Origin: Allochromatium palmeri
GTDB taxonomy: Bacteria > Pseudomonadota > Gammaproteobacteria > Chromatiales > Chromatiaceae
Direction of reading: 5' to 3'
NCBI RefSeq assembly: GCF_009720725.1
Contig: NZ_WNKT01000011.1
Span: forward strand, 46,175-110,174
Length of the DNA stretch: 64,000 nt
This document shows positions 19,221-28,607 of the stretch, piece after piece. The stretch's first letter is position 1. Every line of letters starts with the position of its first letter. The notes under the pieces are model-generated. The model had not been told where the DNA came from, searched no databases, and saw only the letters and a list, made by a program, of their open reading frames with translations. The position numbers and the translations under genes are program-made.

Positions 19221-19295
19221 GGATTGGAATCTTCGAATGATCGTTGAAAAGAGAGAAATGTCGAGCCGCGATGGCGGCGGCGCCCATGGATTGAT

Positions 19296-19316
19296 GCATC
19301 GGAATCATTCCGATGC
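19296..19316. terminator. Hairpin in the tig-clpP gap
   Basis: GCATCGGAA and TTCCGATGC form a perfect 9-base stem with a 3-base loop between the tig stop and the clpP start. No T run follows on the minus strand, so it may attenuate or process the tig-clpP message and not fully end it. Confidence 0.45.
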
Positions 19317-19356
19317 TGGTCGCCGCCGCTGGACGAGCGGGTGTTTCCGCAGCGCT

Positions 19357-20637
19357 TTACTCGGTGAGCTGCGCGAAGGTCATGGGTTCGTCCTCGACCT
19401 GAGCCTGTTCGAGCATCAGATCGACCACCTGCTCTTCCATAACCAGCCCCTGGATTGAACTCAGACGCTCGGCATCGCCATAGTAGTAATCGACGACCTG
19501 CTGCGGGTGCTCATAGCTGGCGGCCATACGCTCGACCGTCTCGAGCACGCGCGCCGGATCTGCCTTAATGTCGTTATCGCGAATGACCTGACCCAGGATC
19601 AAGCCCAGCGCCACCCGACGCTTTGCACCCGACTCGAACATCTCAGGTGGCAGTTGCATCTGACCACCACCCAGTGCCTGACGCATCTGCTCGGCCATGG
19701 TGCGCATCTCGCTCTGGATCAGCGCCTTGGGCAGCTCGACCGGATTGGCCTCATGTAGCATGTCCATCACCCGCTCCTTAGTGCGGGCGGTGAGACGCTC
19801 TTTCAATTCACGCTCCATATTGCGGCGCACGTCGGCCTTGAAACGCTCGACATCGCCGTCCTCGACCCCGAAGTTCTTGACGAACTCCGCATCGATTTCA
19901 GGCAAACAGGGCTCAGTGATCGACTCCAGCGTGACCTCGAAGCGCACTGGCTTACCGGCCAGATGCTCGGCCTGATAGGGATCGGGGAAGGTCAGATCAA
20001 GCACGCGCGTCTCGCCGACCGTCGCGCCGATCAGGCCCTCCTCGAAACCGGGGATCAGACGGCCTGAACCCAATTCGAGCTTGAAGTCGTTGAGGGTGCC
20101 GCCCTCGAAGGCTTCGCCGTCGACCGTGCCGACGAAGTCGATGCTGAGCTGATCGCCTAACTGCGCCGCGCGCTCGACCGGCTCCCAGGTCTGGTGCTGC
20201 TTACGCAGACGCTGCATCATGTCATCCAGGTCGCTGTCGGCCAGCTCGCTCACGGGACGCTTGATGACCTTGTCAGCCACCGGGGCCAGCGCGATCTCAG
20301 GCATGACCTCGAAGACAGCCGTATAGGCCACGCGACCGGCGGAGATGTCGAGATCCGGTTCGATATGCGGCATTCCGGCCGGCTGCAACGACTGCTGATT
20401 GAGTGCTTCGAAGAGGCTCTTCTGCACCATGTCGGCAAAGACTTCCTGGTGGAGCTGCTCGTTGTAGCGCTGACGCAGTACCTTCATCGGCACCTTGCCG
20501 GGACGAAACCCCGGCAGCTTGGCCTGCCGCGCGAGTTTCTGTAACCGCTGCTCGACTTCGGCGCTGACCTCCTCGAAGGGGAGGTCGATCCGCATCCGCC
20601 GCTCAAGCCCCTCGCCCGCTTCAACCGACACTTGCAT
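19357..20637 (-). CDS. tig: Trigger factor, ribosome-associated chaperone
   Basis: The protein has 426 residues from the ATG at 20637, which is preceded by GGAG at good distance; the frame open to 20715 adds nothing conserved. The ribosome-docking loop is present (GFRPGKVPMKVLRQRY, signature GFRxGKxP). The FKBP-type PPIase domain covers about residues 155-245 (LGDQLSIDFVGTVDGEAFEG), and the long helical C-terminal arms follow. It shields nascent chains at the exit tunnel. It begins the tig-clpP-clpX-lon row. Confidence 0.96.
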   Translation of the reverse strand: MQVSVEAGEGLERRMRIDLPFEEVSAEVEQRLQKLARQAKLPGFRPGKVPMKVLRQRYNEQLHQEVFADMVQKSLFEALNQQSLQPAGMPHIEPDLDISAGRVAYTAVFEVMPEIALAPVADKVIKRPVSELADSDLDDMMQRLRKQHQTWEPVERAAQLGDQLSIDFVGTVDGEAFEGGTLNDFKLELGSGRLIPGFEEGLIGATVGETRVLDLTFPDPYQAEHLAGKPVRFEVTLESITEPCLPEIDAEFVKNFGVEDGDVERFKADVRRNMERELKERLTARTKERVMDMLHEANPVELPKALIQSEMRTMAEQMRQALGGGQMQLPPEMFESGAKRRVALGLILGQVIRDNDIKADPARVLETVERMAASYEHPQQVVDYYYGDAERLSSIQGLVMEEQVVDLMLEQAQVEDEPMTFAQLTE

Positions 20638-20732
20638 TGAATCTCTCCTGCGGACGCCAAGCTCTTGCGCCACGCCTGTCAATAAAAAATCTCGACGCCG
20701 CCACGCTGGGGCCACGCCTTCAAAAGCCGTTC

Positions 20733-20760
20733 AGTATAGCACGAACCGCGCACTTGACAG
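20733..20760 (-). promoter_or_regulatory. Predicted sigma-70 promoter of tig
   Basis: On the minus strand CTGTCA (20755-20760) and TATACT (20733-20738) are 16 bases apart. This gives a leader of about 90 bases before the tig ATG. Confidence 0.55.
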
Positions 20761-20769
20761 CCGACCAGG

Positions 20770-20798
20770 AGCCAGGATCGCCATCGGCGACCCTGGCT
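20770..20798 (-). terminator. Hairpin terminator after hemN
   Basis: AGCCAGG-A-TCGCC pairs with GGCGA-C-CCTGGCT around a 3-base loop, a 12-pair stem with one A-C mismatch, starting 7 bases after the hemN stop. The T run is missing, but the position makes termination of hemN likely. Confidence 0.55.
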
Positions 20799-20804
20799 GT
20801 TCAC

Positions 20805-22190
20805 TCAGATGACCTTGGAGAAGCCGATCGGTCCGGTCTTGGCGGCCAGATAGGCGTCGAAGGCCATGCAGATGTTGCGCACCAGCAAGCGGCCGCGCGC
20901 CAGGATGCGAATCTTGTCGGCATCGATCCTGACCAGGCCGTCTTCTTCCATGCCCTTGAGCTTGGCCAGACTGTCGGCGAAATAGTCGTCGAACGCGATA
21001 TCCCACATGGACGCGACCGAGGCCTTGTCCAGCTCGAAGTGACAGATGAGGCGAGTGATGACGTCGCGTCGGATCAGATCGTCGCGGTTGAGCTCGATGC
21101 CACGGAACACCGGCAGACGCCCGGCGTCGAGGTCGGCGTAATACTCAGCCAGCTCACGGCGGTTCTGGCCGTAGGTGTTGTCGACCATACCGATCGAGGT
21201 CACACCGATACCGATCAGATCGCAGTCGGCATGGGTCGAGTAGCCCTGGAAGTTGCGGTACAGGGTGCCGGCCTGCTGGGCGAGCGCCAGCTCGTCGTCG
21301 GGACGCGCAAAGTGGTCCATGCCGATATAGACATAGCCCGCCTCAGTCAGACGCGCGATGGTCGATTGCAGGATATCGAGCTTGACCTCGGGCGCCGGCA
21401 GGTCGGCTTCGCTGATGCGACGCTGCGCCTTGAAGCGCTCCGGCAGATGGGCGTAGTTGAAGATCGACAGCCGCTGCGGATTGACTTCGATGATGCGCTC
21501 CAGCGTTTTGCCGAAGCTCTCGACCGACTGAAACGGCAGGCCGTAGATCAGATCGATACTGGTCGAGCGGAAGCCCTCGGCGATCGCGGCCTCCAGCACC
21601 GTCATGGTCTGGGCCTCGGTCTGGAAGCGGTTGACCGCTGCCTGGACCCGCTCGTCGAAGTCCTGCACGCCGAGACTCATGCGGTTGAAGCCGATGCGAC
21701 GCAGCAGCTTGACCGTGGAGGCATCCGCCTCGCGCGGGTCGATCTCGATCGAGAACTCGCCGACATCGTCGCCCGCCAGGGTGAAATGACGGCGCGTCAC
21801 CTCCATCAGCTCGATCATTTGATCGTCGCTGAGGAAGGTCGGGGTGCCGCCACCCCAGTGCAGTTGCTCGACCACGCGCGAGCTGTCGAACAGCGCCGAC
21901 TGCATTTCCAGCTCGCGATAGACGCGCTCCAGATAGGGCGGCGCCAGCGAGCGGTCCTTGGTCGCGATCTTGTTGCAGGCGCAATAGAAGCAGACCGTAT
22001 CGCAGAAGGGGATATGGAAATAAATCGAGAGCGGCCGTCCGCTCTCATTGCTACGCGCGCAGGCCGCCTTGTAGGCCGCCTCGTCGAAGGACTCGTCGAA
22101 CTCGACCGCTGTGGGATACGAGGTATAGCGCGGACCGCTCTGGTCGTAGCGACGAATCAAATCAAGGTCGAAGGAAACGCCTTGCTCCAC
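20805..22190 (-). CDS. hemN: Oxygen-independent coproporphyrinogen III dehydrogenase
   Basis: The 461-residue radical-SAM protein carries the HemN iron-sulfur motif CDTVCFYCAC (C-x3-C-x2-C-x-C), preceded by the family segment YFHIPF, then GGGTPTFL and EIDPREAD. The start is a GTG at 22190 with GGAGGA 8 bases upstream. It converts coproporphyrinogen III to protoporphyrinogen IX without oxygen, which an anaerobic phototroph needs for haem and bacteriochlorophyll. It follows prmB and iscR on the same strand, 185 bases after prmB. Confidence 0.95.
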   Translation of the reverse strand: MEQGVSFDLDLIRRYDQSGPRYTSYPTAVEFDESFDEAAYKAACARSNESGRPLSIYFHIPFCDTVCFYCACNKIATKDRSLAPPYLERVYRELEMQSALFDSSRVVEQLHWGGGTPTFLSDDQMIELMEVTRRHFTLAGDDVGEFSIEIDPREADASTVKLLRRIGFNRMSLGVQDFDERVQAAVNRFQTEAQTMTVLEAAIAEGFRSTSIDLIYGLPFQSVESFGKTLERIIEVNPQRLSIFNYAHLPERFKAQRRISEADLPAPEVKLDILQSTIARLTEAGYVYIGMDHFARPDDELALAQQAGTLYRNFQGYSTHADCDLIGIGVTSIGMVDNTYGQNRRELAEYYADLDAGRLPVFRGIELNRDDLIRRDVITRLICHFELDKASVASMWDIAFDDYFADSLAKLKGMEEDGLVRIDADKIRILARGRLLVRNICMAFDAYLAAKTGPIGFSKVI

Positions 22191-22375
22191 CGTTCAATCC
22201 TCCAGCCGCGGGGTGCGCCTGTGGCCCCCGATCGGCCTGTCGTGTAAAGCCTGTTCAGGCATCATCCCCGTCTGGACCGAGTCCGGGGCGCCGGGACTCG
22301 ATGCACTGGTTCAGGCGGGGCTTGGATATGGAATCGCTTGTGCAACGATTGCCGGCCAGATCCCTGGTCACGGAC

Positions 22376-23308
22376 TCAGGAATAGAGCGCCTCCTCGATG
22401 AGCGGTTGAGAGTCGAGGAGTTGCTCGCGCGTGAGCAGGAAGACGCCCTCTCCCCCACGTTCGAACTCAAGCCAGGTGAAGGGCACGCCCGGCAGACGCG
22501 ACTCCAGGAAGGACAGCGAGTTGCCGACCTCAACGACCAGGATGCCGCGTTCGTTGAGATGCGCCGCCGCCTCGTCAAGGATGCGTAGCACGATGTCGAG
22601 TCCGTCATCGCCGGCGAGCAGCCCCAGATGCGGCTCGTTGTGATACTCGACCGGCAGGGTCTCGAACTCGGCGCGCGAGACATAAGGCGGGTTGGAAACG
22701 ATTACGTCGTAACGCTGATCACCGAGCACGGCGAACAGATCGGACTCGAACACCTGCACCCGGTCGCCTAAACCATGACGCTCGACATTGTCACGCGCAA
22801 TTGTCAGCGCCTCGGGCGAGATGTCGACCAGATCGACATCGGCATCCGGCAGATAGACGGCCGCCGCGATGCCGATGCAGCCGCTGCCGGTGCACAGATC
22901 CAGCACCCGGCTGACCCGATCGGCGTCGATCCAGGGATCGAAACCCACTTCGACCAACTCGGCGATCGGCGAGCGCGGCACCAGCACCTGCGCATCGACC
23001 CGAAACTCCAGCCCCGCGAACCAGGCGCGGCCGATCAGATAGGCCGCCGGCACCCGCTCGACGACCCGGCGCTCGATGAGTGCGCAGACCTGCACCCGCT
23101 CGACAGGCGTCAGCCGGCAGTCGCGGAAGTGTGCGGGCAGATTGGGATCGAGGTGCAGGGCGCTCAGCACCAGCAGCGCCGCCTCGTCGATGGCGTTATC
23201 GGTGCCGTGCCCGAAGTGGAGACCGGCCGCGTTGAAGCGGCTCGCGCCCCAGCGCACGAAGTCCTGAATCGAAATCAAACCGTCCGGCTGCTCTGCCATG
23301 GCACCCAT
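22376..23308 (-). CDS. prmB: Ribosomal protein L3 glutamine methyltransferase PrmB
   Basis: This 310-residue protein has the N-terminal helical domain of the PrmB/PrmC family (FVRWGASRFNAAGLHFGHG) and a Rossmann methyltransferase domain with LDLCTGSGCIGIAAA for SAM binding and the catalytic NPPY motif in VIVSNPPYVS. The N-terminus favours PrmB (ribosomal protein L3) over PrmC (release factors). The ATG at 23308 and one three codons later are both possible. Confidence 0.88.
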   Translation of the reverse strand: MGAMAEQPDGLISIQDFVRWGASRFNAAGLHFGHGTDNAIDEAALLVLSALHLDPNLPAHFRDCRLTPVERVQVCALIERRVVERVPAAYLIGRAWFAGLEFRVDAQVLVPRSPIAELVEVGFDPWIDADRVSRVLDLCTGSGCIGIAAAVYLPDADVDLVDISPEALTIARDNVERHGLGDRVQVFESDLFAVLGDQRYDVIVSNPPYVSRAEFETLPVEYHNEPHLGLLAGDDGLDIVLRILDEAAAHLNERGILVVEVGNSLSFLESRLPGVPFTWLEFERGGEGVFLLTREQLLDSQPLIEEALYS

Positions 23309-23427
23309 GAATCGTCAAGCTGTGGTTGAAAAGGCCGAGCCGTCCGCCGACGGAGTCCAGCGGGCGGCCTGGACAGAAGCTGTGAAGCATACCACTGCCG
23401 GGAGGGTTTTTTCAGTGCTGGAAGCGA

Positions 23428-23898
23428 TCAAGCCGCCCGCCGGTGCTTTTCGGGTTCGAGCGTAACGGGCTGGGACGCCTGATTAAGGCTTGGATGCCCG
23501 CCTCTGTCGACCAGATCCTGAAGTGAGATCGCGCTGAGGAAACCGAAGATTTCATCGCTCAACTGATCCCAAAGATGATGGGTCAGGCAGCGCTGGCCTT
23601 CGCGGCAATTCTGGCGCCCGCCGCAGCGCGTCAGCTCCACCCACTCGTCGACGGCGCAGATGATGTTGGCAATCGTGATCTCGCTCGGCGCGCGTCCCAG
23701 ATAATAACCGCCGCCCGGACCGCGCACGCCGCGCACCAGCTTCTTCGCCCGCAGTGCCGCGAACAACTGTTCCAGATAAGATAGCGAGATGCCTTGACTG
23801 GATGAGATGTCTGCCAGCGTCACCGGTCCCTTGCCCGCGTGCAGGGCCAGGTCGAGCATAGCGGTCACCGCGTATCTGCCTTTGGTCGATAGTCTCAT
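23428..23898 (-). CDS. iscR: Iron-sulfur cluster regulator IscR
   Basis: This 156-residue Rrf2-family regulator starts at the ATG at 23898 ([11 protein letters not shown]), the canonical IscR beginning. The winged helix ([31 protein letters not shown]) is intact. The three cysteines that hold the [2Fe-2S] cluster are present with normal spacing ([18 protein letters not shown]), as is the [14 protein letters not shown] helix. IscR senses Fe-S demand. The usual iscS-iscU-iscA genes do not follow; the next gene is prmB. A strong IscR box in its own promoter suggests autoregulation. Confidence 0.93.
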   Translation of the reverse strand: MRLSTKGRYAVTAMLDLALHAGKGPVTLADISSSQGISLSYLEQLFAALRAKKLVRGVRGPGGGYYLGRAPSEITIANIICAVDEWVELTRCGGRQNCREGQRCLTHHLWDQLSDEIFGFLSAISLQDLVDRGGHPSLNQASQPVTLEPEKHRRAA

Positions 23899-23926
23899 GA
23901 TAGTGCTGCCTGCTAGGGGATGAATG

Positions 23927-23951
23927 GTCACTGGACTAAATTAGTCAACAA
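23927..23951 (-). promoter_or_regulatory. IscR type 1 binding site upstream of iscR
   Basis: On the minus strand the core TTGACTAATTTAGTC followed by CAG matches the IscR type 1 consensus YYGACTRWWWYAGTCRRS at 17 of 18 positions. It lies 29 bases before the iscR start, so holo-IscR would repress its own gene. It also sits about 100 bases from the divergent channel gene. Confidence 0.75.
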
Positions 23952-24060
23952 TTCCCTTATTTCAAGCGGGCTAGCCTCTGAACCCGGCCTTGAGAGCCGG
24001 AACTGAGTTCGTTAAAGTTTTGTGTATATGTCAAAATTTATTCATAAAAACCAGGCTTTT

Positions 24061-27000
24061 ATGCTTGGGCGATGCGCGTCACGATCGTCTCTCACCGCCC
24101 TCTCAATCTGGCTGCTCGCGCTTCTGATGCTCGTCTCGACGGCGGCGACCCGGGCCCAGGACGCCAACGCGCGCCTGCCACTCTCTGCGGCAGCCAGCAC
24201 CACGACCTCACTGCCAACCAAAGACCGTATCGAGCAGCAGCTCGCCGAATTGCAGTCGAGCACGAGAACGGACGAGGCGCTCAAATCGAACTTGAGCGAT
24301 CTCTATCGTCACGCACTCTCCAATCTCAACGAGATCGAGAAATTCGGCGAGCGTCTGACTGAGCTGACCGAGACGCTGAAGCTCGCGCCCAAGCAGACGC
24401 AGCAACTCCAGAAATCTCTGGAGCGCCAACTCGCTTTAGACAAATCCAAGGCACCACCATCCGTGCCGGGTGGACTCACGATCGACCAGATCAGCCAGCA
24501 GCTCAACCAGGTTATGGCCGATGCGACCGTGCAGGAGATTCGTGTCAGCGAACTCGACAAGCTCATTGATTCCAGCCAGTCGCGTCCGGGCCTGGTGCGC
24601 GAGCGCTTGATCGCCATCAAACAAGCCCTCGATGCACTCGACCAGGACACCCAGCCAACCACGCTCGCCGGCGAGTCGTCTGAAGAGCTGGCTCAAGCCA
24701 AGCACTGGGTGTCGGAGACACAGCGACAGGCGCTTTGGAGCGAAGCGCGGATGCTGGAACAGGAGTTGCTCACCCAATCGGCGAGTGAGGCGTTGATCAA
24801 GGCCCGCCATGAGCTGGCTTCGCTCAATCTGCGCGAACTCAAGGCCAAACAGCATGTACTCGAGGAGGCGCTGAGCGAACGGCGCTCGCAGCAGGCGCGT
24901 GCCGAGCAGATTGCCTCCGATCGCGCGCAGCGCGACGCCGAGGACAAAGATCCCATGGTGCGCGAGTTCATCCAGGGCAATGCGGCGCTGACGAAGGCAC
25001 TGGGTGAGAGCGCCAGCCGTCTCGCCGGATTGAGTGATGATCTTTCACATACCGAAGCCGAACGCAAGCGTATCGAGGACGAGTACCGGAGTGCTCAGCA
25101 ACGACTGGAGGCGGCCGGACTCACGCGCTCGCTTGGACAGGTTCTGTTCGATCAGCGTAATCAAATGCCGGATCTGCGCCAGTATCGTGACACCATCCGC
25201 GAGCGCGAAAACCGGATCGCCGATGCCACGTTGCGCCAGATCCGCTATCGCGAAGAGGAACGTCATCTCCGCGACATTGACCGCTATATCGGGGATCTCG
25301 CGCTCGACGCGCCAGCGGTCGACTCCAAAGCGATTCGCGCCGAGCTGCTGGAGGTGCTCCAGCAGCGCCGCAGCCTGTTACGCCAGATCATCAAGAGTGA
25401 GGACGACTACATCCGCAAACTCGGTGATCTGAACTATAGCGCCGAACAGGTGATGCAAGTCACCCAGTCCTATGACGACTTCCTGGCCGAGCGCCTGCTC
25501 TGGGTGCGCAGTTCGACGAGCATTAACCTGGAGACGCTCAAAAGCCTGCCCAGCGCCTTGGGTTGGCTGGTCTCGCTCGATGGCTGGCGCGAGATTGGAC
25601 GCGCGCTCGTCGAGCGCCTGCGTCACTCGCCACTCTTCTGGCTCGGTCTGGCGCTCGGAGTGCTCCTGATCTGGAAGAATCCAGCCATCCGGCGCGCGAT
25701 CCGGGCACGCGCCGAACCACTGCGCCGCGTGCGTACCGACGGCATCCAGTTCACGCTTGAGTCGATCGGCCTGACACTCATCGCGGCCACGCCGATTGCT
25801 TTTCTTAGCTGGCTAATCGGCCAGCAACTCCTGCTCTCGACCGAAGCCACGGCCTATACGCGCGCGTTTGGCGCCGCCCTGGCCCAGGTCGCCTTTGGAC
25901 TCTATTATCTACGCGCCTTCCGCTTGCTGTGCATGACGGGAGGTGTCGCCGAGCGGCATTTTCGCTGGAAAGAGAACGTGCTCAAGCGTCTGCGGCGTGA
26001 CTTCGGCGTGTTCACGCTCTACATCGTGCCGATTGCCTTCATCGTCATTGCGCTGCATCAATACAACGATCCCGTCCATGACGATGGACTCGGGCGCTTG
26101 CTCCTGATCGCCACCATGCTCGGCTTCGCGGTCTTCTTCGCGCGCCTGCTCAACCCGAATCACGGCGCCATCAGCCGCTTTCTGACCGATCATCCCAAGG
26201 GCTGGCTCCACCGTTTGCGTCGCGTCTGGTTCCCCGCGATCGTTGGCGCGCCGCTGGCGCTGGCGGTCCTGGCCATCGTCGGCTACGTCTACACGGCGGG
26301 CATCCTGTTTCAGTCCCTGGTCTATCAGGTCTGGACCATCCTTGCTCTGATCACGCTGCACCAGACCATCGTGCGCTGGCTGATCGTCACGCGCCGCCGC
26401 CTGGCGTTCCAGGCGGCGCTTGAGCGTCAAACCGCACGTCGGGCCCAGCAGGCCGCTGATAGCGAGCACCATGAGGCCGGAGTCGTGACCGAGATCTTTC
26501 AGGTCGAGGAACCCGAGCCGAATCTCGCTGCACTCGATGAACAAACCCGGCGCCTGATCAATGCGTCGGTTTTCATTGGTGGCGCCTTCGCCATCTGGGC
26601 CACCTGGTCCGAGGTGCTGCCGGCTTTCGGGTTCCTCGAACGCTTCGCACTCTGGTATCACACCGGCATCGTCGACGGGATCGAGCAAACGATCCCGGTC
26701 ACGATCGCCGACATGGGGCTGATCCTACTGATTTTGGTCGTGGCCACCATTGCCGCGCGCAACCTGCCGGCACTGCTCGAAATCCTGCTGCTCCAGAGTG
26801 ACTCGGTTTCGGCCGGGGCGCGCTATACGATCAAGACCCTGTCGAGCTATCTGATCACGGCGGCCGCTTTTCTGCTCGCCTTCAGTACGCTTGGCTTCGA
26901 TTGGGGGCAGGTGCAATGGCTGGTGGCCGCGCTTGGCGTGGGTATCGGTTTCGGTCTACAGGAGATCGTCGCCAACTTCATCAGCGGTCTGATCATCCTG

Positions 27001-27540
27001 TTCGAGCGTCCGGTGCGTGTCGGTGACATCGTGACCATTGGCGACACCACAGGCGTGGTGACCAATATCCGCATCCGCGCTACCACCATCCGTAACTGGG
27101 ACAAACAGGAGCTGCTGGTGCCGAACAAGGAGTTCATCACCGGCCGGCTGCTCAACTGGACACTGACAGACCAATTGAACCGCATCACGATTCCGGTCGG
27201 GATCGAGTATGGAAGCGATGCCAACAGGGCGCTTGAACTCCTGGCGCAAATTGCCAGCAAGCACGAGCGCGTGTTGAAAGACCCGGCACCGCTGATCAGC
27301 TTCGAGTCGTTCGGAGACAACGCGCTGACACTGGTGTTGCGCGCTTACATGGATTCACTCGATGGACGCATCGGTGTCATCACCGAGTTGCATCAAGCGA
27401 TCTACGACACCTTCAAAGCCGAAGGCATCGGGATCGCCTTCCCGCAGCGCGATGTGCACCTCTATACCAAAGCGCCGCTGGATGTCCGGCTACAGTCGCC
27501 TGATGAGACACCGCGGAATTCAGGCGCCGGAATTGCGTGA
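24061..27540 (+). CDS. Large mechanosensitive channel, MscK/KefA family
   Basis: The protein has 1159 residues from the ATG at 24061. An ATG at 24028 and a GTG at 24022 are alternatives; I prefer 24061 because it starts a compact signal peptide (IWLLALLMLVSTAATRAQ) and has a weak AGG at good distance. Residues 30-490 are a periplasmic coiled coil. About eleven membrane segments follow. The C-terminal MscS core is clear (GLQEIVANFISGLIILFE, then RVGDIVTIGDTTGVV, then NKEFITGRLLNWTL). It opens on membrane tension after osmotic downshock. It diverges from iscR. Confidence 0.9.
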   Translation: MLGRCASRSSLTALSIWLLALLMLVSTAATRAQDANARLPLSAAASTTTSLPTKDRIEQQLAELQSSTRTDEALKSNLSDLYRHALSNLNEIEKFGERLTELTETLKLAPKQTQQLQKSLERQLALDKSKAPPSVPGGLTIDQISQQLNQVMADATVQEIRVSELDKLIDSSQSRPGLVRERLIAIKQALDALDQDTQPTTLAGESSEELAQAKHWVSETQRQALWSEARMLEQELLTQSASEALIKARHELASLNLRELKAKQHVLEEALSERRSQQARAEQIASDRAQRDAEDKDPMVREFIQGNAALTKALGESASRLAGLSDDLSHTEAERKRIEDEYRSAQQRLEAAGLTRSLGQVLFDQRNQMPDLRQYRDTIRERENRIADATLRQIRYREEERHLRDIDRYIGDLALDAPAVDSKAIRAELLEVLQQRRSLLRQIIKSEDDYIRKLGDLNYSAEQVMQVTQSYDDFLAERLLWVRSSTSINLETLKSLPSALGWLVSLDGWREIGRALVERLRHSPLFWLGLALGVLLIWKNPAIRRAIRARAEPLRRVRTDGIQFTLESIGLTLIAATPIAFLSWLIGQQLLLSTEATAYTRAFGAALAQVAFGLYYLRAFRLLCMTGGVAERHFRWKENVLKRLRRDFGVFTLYIVPIAFIVIALHQYNDPVHDDGLGRLLLIATMLGFAVFFARLLNPNHGAISRFLTDHPKGWLHRLRRVWFPAIVGAPLALAVLAIVGYVYTAGILFQSLVYQVWTILALITLHQTIVRWLIVTRRRLAFQAALERQTARRAQQAADSEHHEAGVVTEIFQVEEPEPNLAALDEQTRRLINASVFIGGAFAIWATWSEVLPAFGFLERFALWYHTGIVDGIEQTIPVTIADMGLILLILVVATIAARNLPALLEILLLQSDSVSAGARYTIKTLSSYLITAAAFLLAFSTLGFDWGQVQWLVAALGVGIGFGLQEIVANFISGLIILFERPVRVGDIVTIGDTTGVVTNIRIRATTIRNWDKQELLVPNKEFITGRLLNWTLTDQLNRITIPVGIEYGSDANRALELLAQIASKHERVLKDPAPLISFESFGDNALTLVLRAYMDSLDGRIGVITELHQAIYDTFKAEGIGIAFPQRDVHLYTKAPLDVRLQSPDETPRNSGAGIA

Positions 27541-27558
27541 AATCGTCGCGTGAAACAT

Positions 27559-27576
27559 GGGCGGAGGGTGCCGCCC
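27559..27576. terminator. Hairpin between convergent genes
   Basis: GGGCGG and CCGCCC pair around a 6-base loop in the 46-base gap between the channel gene stop and the small convergent gene at 27587. There is no T run. It may serve both directions. Confidence 0.3.
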
Positions 27577-27586
27577 GGACCGACTG

Positions 27587-27766
27587 TCAGTTCAGTTCGT
27601 TGAACTCGGGATCATCGAGCAGTTCGCGCAGGCGCTTGATTTCACGCATGTGCTCGATGCGGCGGCGCACGTCCAGGTTGGCCGACTGACCGCGCGACTC
27701 TTGGGATAGGATGGGTGGGACGCGCTCCATGAGCTCATCACCATAACCAACTTCGGAATCCAGCAT
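27587..27766 (-). CDS. Small conserved protein, PA3496-like
   Basis: A 59-residue acidic protein from the ATG at 27766, which has GAGG 9 bases upstream. The C-terminal half (NLDVRRRIEHMREIKRLREL) has the charged helix with DVRRRIE that I associate with the small PA3496-type proteins of gammaproteobacteria, whose function is unknown. A longer upstream frame of 138 residues is mostly low-likelihood sequence, and I reject it. Confidence 0.6.
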   Translation of the reverse strand: MLDSEVGYGDELMERVPPILSQESRGQSANLDVRRRIEHMREIKRLRELLDDPEFNELN

Positions 27767-28084
27767 CTCCTCTACCTCGGGGATTGAACGAAACGAGACG
27801 ATAACGATAGAGGCGGCATATAGCCGATTCGAGTTGCACGCAACAGTTGTTTTTATCAATTCTATTGATTGAGTTAATGCGTTGAGACAATCGTTGGACC
27901 CATTGATGCATCGCGCCCCAGTGTTTTGTGTGAGACATGACTGGATCGGCGGCCAGCCGCTGCCGATTTGCGCACGGGTGAGGCGCCGCAGTGTGCCCAG
28001 CACTGAACCGAGGCCGGATATCAGGTCATCGCCGAAGGCGAAAATTGGTGGCAGGCTGTGGAAAAGGCCCTTGTCGGTCTAAAA
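27767..28084. other. Intergenic region, AT-rich with a coding scar
   Basis: These 318 bases hold no intact gene. An AT-rich segment with the palindrome ATCAAT-TCT-ATTGAT (27855-27869) may include the promoter of the 27587 gene. On the plus strand at 28004-28082 about 25 codons (GYQVIAEGENWWQAVEKAL, stop TAA at 28080) read like the end of a protein that has lost the rest. Confidence 0.4.
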
Positions 28085-28474
28085 TCAGCCTGATATCGAT
28101 GGGGTCGTAGGTGCGGCTTCAGCCGCATCACCCACGCAAGGTTGCGGTGGAAGCCGTGCCGACGCTGCATGGCGTTCCAGCGGCTGGGCTACCAGTTTTA
28201 CCCCCAAGGCATGACAGACCCGATTGACGGTCTCGAAGCGTGGCTGAGCATCGGGGCGCAGCGCCTTGTAGAGCGCCTCGCGCGCGATCCCGCTGGCTTT
28301 GGCAATCTCGGTCATGCCGCGTGCACGGGCGACGATGCCCAGCGCATGGGCCAATTCAGATGGGTCGCCTTCTTCGATCACCAGCGTCAGATAGGCCGCA
28401 ATGTCGTCCTCGTCCTTCAGGTGCTCGGCGGGGTCGAAGTCGGGCAGGTCAGCGATACGGATCGTCTCGGTCAT
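28085..28474 (-). CDS. HigA-type antitoxin (addiction module antidote)
   Basis: This 129-residue protein matches the antidote family paired with HigB/RelE-type killers. It starts with DFDPAEHLKDEDDIAAYL, and a helix-turn-helix follows (GMTEIAKASGIAREALYKAL, then RFETVNRVCHALGVKL). The C-terminal tail after residue 100 is proline- and alanine-rich and longer than usual. It starts 3 bases after the stop of the damaged toxin gene. With the toxin dead, it may survive as an anti-addiction antitoxin or as a plain repressor of the promoter at 28608-28625. Confidence 0.82.
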   Translation of the reverse strand: MTETIRIADLPDFDPAEHLKDEDDIAAYLTLVIEEGDPSELAHALGIVARARGMTEIAKASGIAREALYKALRPDAQPRFETVNRVCHALGVKLVAQPLERHAASARLPPQPCVGDAAEAAPTTPSISG

Positions 28475-28477
28475 CGG

Positions 28478-28598
28478 TCAGTCCTCGATGGTGGCCGCCA
28501 AGGCGATGGCCTGGGCGATGTCGGTGCTCGCGCGTGGCCCGGTCTTTCAGCCCGTCCAGCCAGGCGGCAAAGGCGTCGGTGCGTTTGATTGTGAACAT
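28478..28598 (-). pseudogene. HigB/RelE-type toxin, internally deleted
   Basis: The ATG at 28598 begins a typical killer N-terminus (MFTIKRTDAFAAWLDGLKDR). About 23 codons in, near 28530, the frame breaks. The last 15 codons before the stop at 28478 read, in another frame, DIAQAIALAATIED, the usual end of the same toxin family. The gene is 121 bases long where about 300 are expected, so some 60 codons including the active site are gone. Confidence 0.8.
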
Positions 28599-28607
28599 GG
28601 GATTGAT

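Noticed and set aside
20700..24021. FNR/ANR boxes upstream of hemN or the channel gene
   Set aside because: I looked for TTGAT-N4-ATCAA and found no acceptable match in the promoter gaps.
27767..28003. N-terminal extension of the small 27587 gene
   Set aside because: No conserved sequence, and a good ribosome binding site lies before the internal ATG at 27766.
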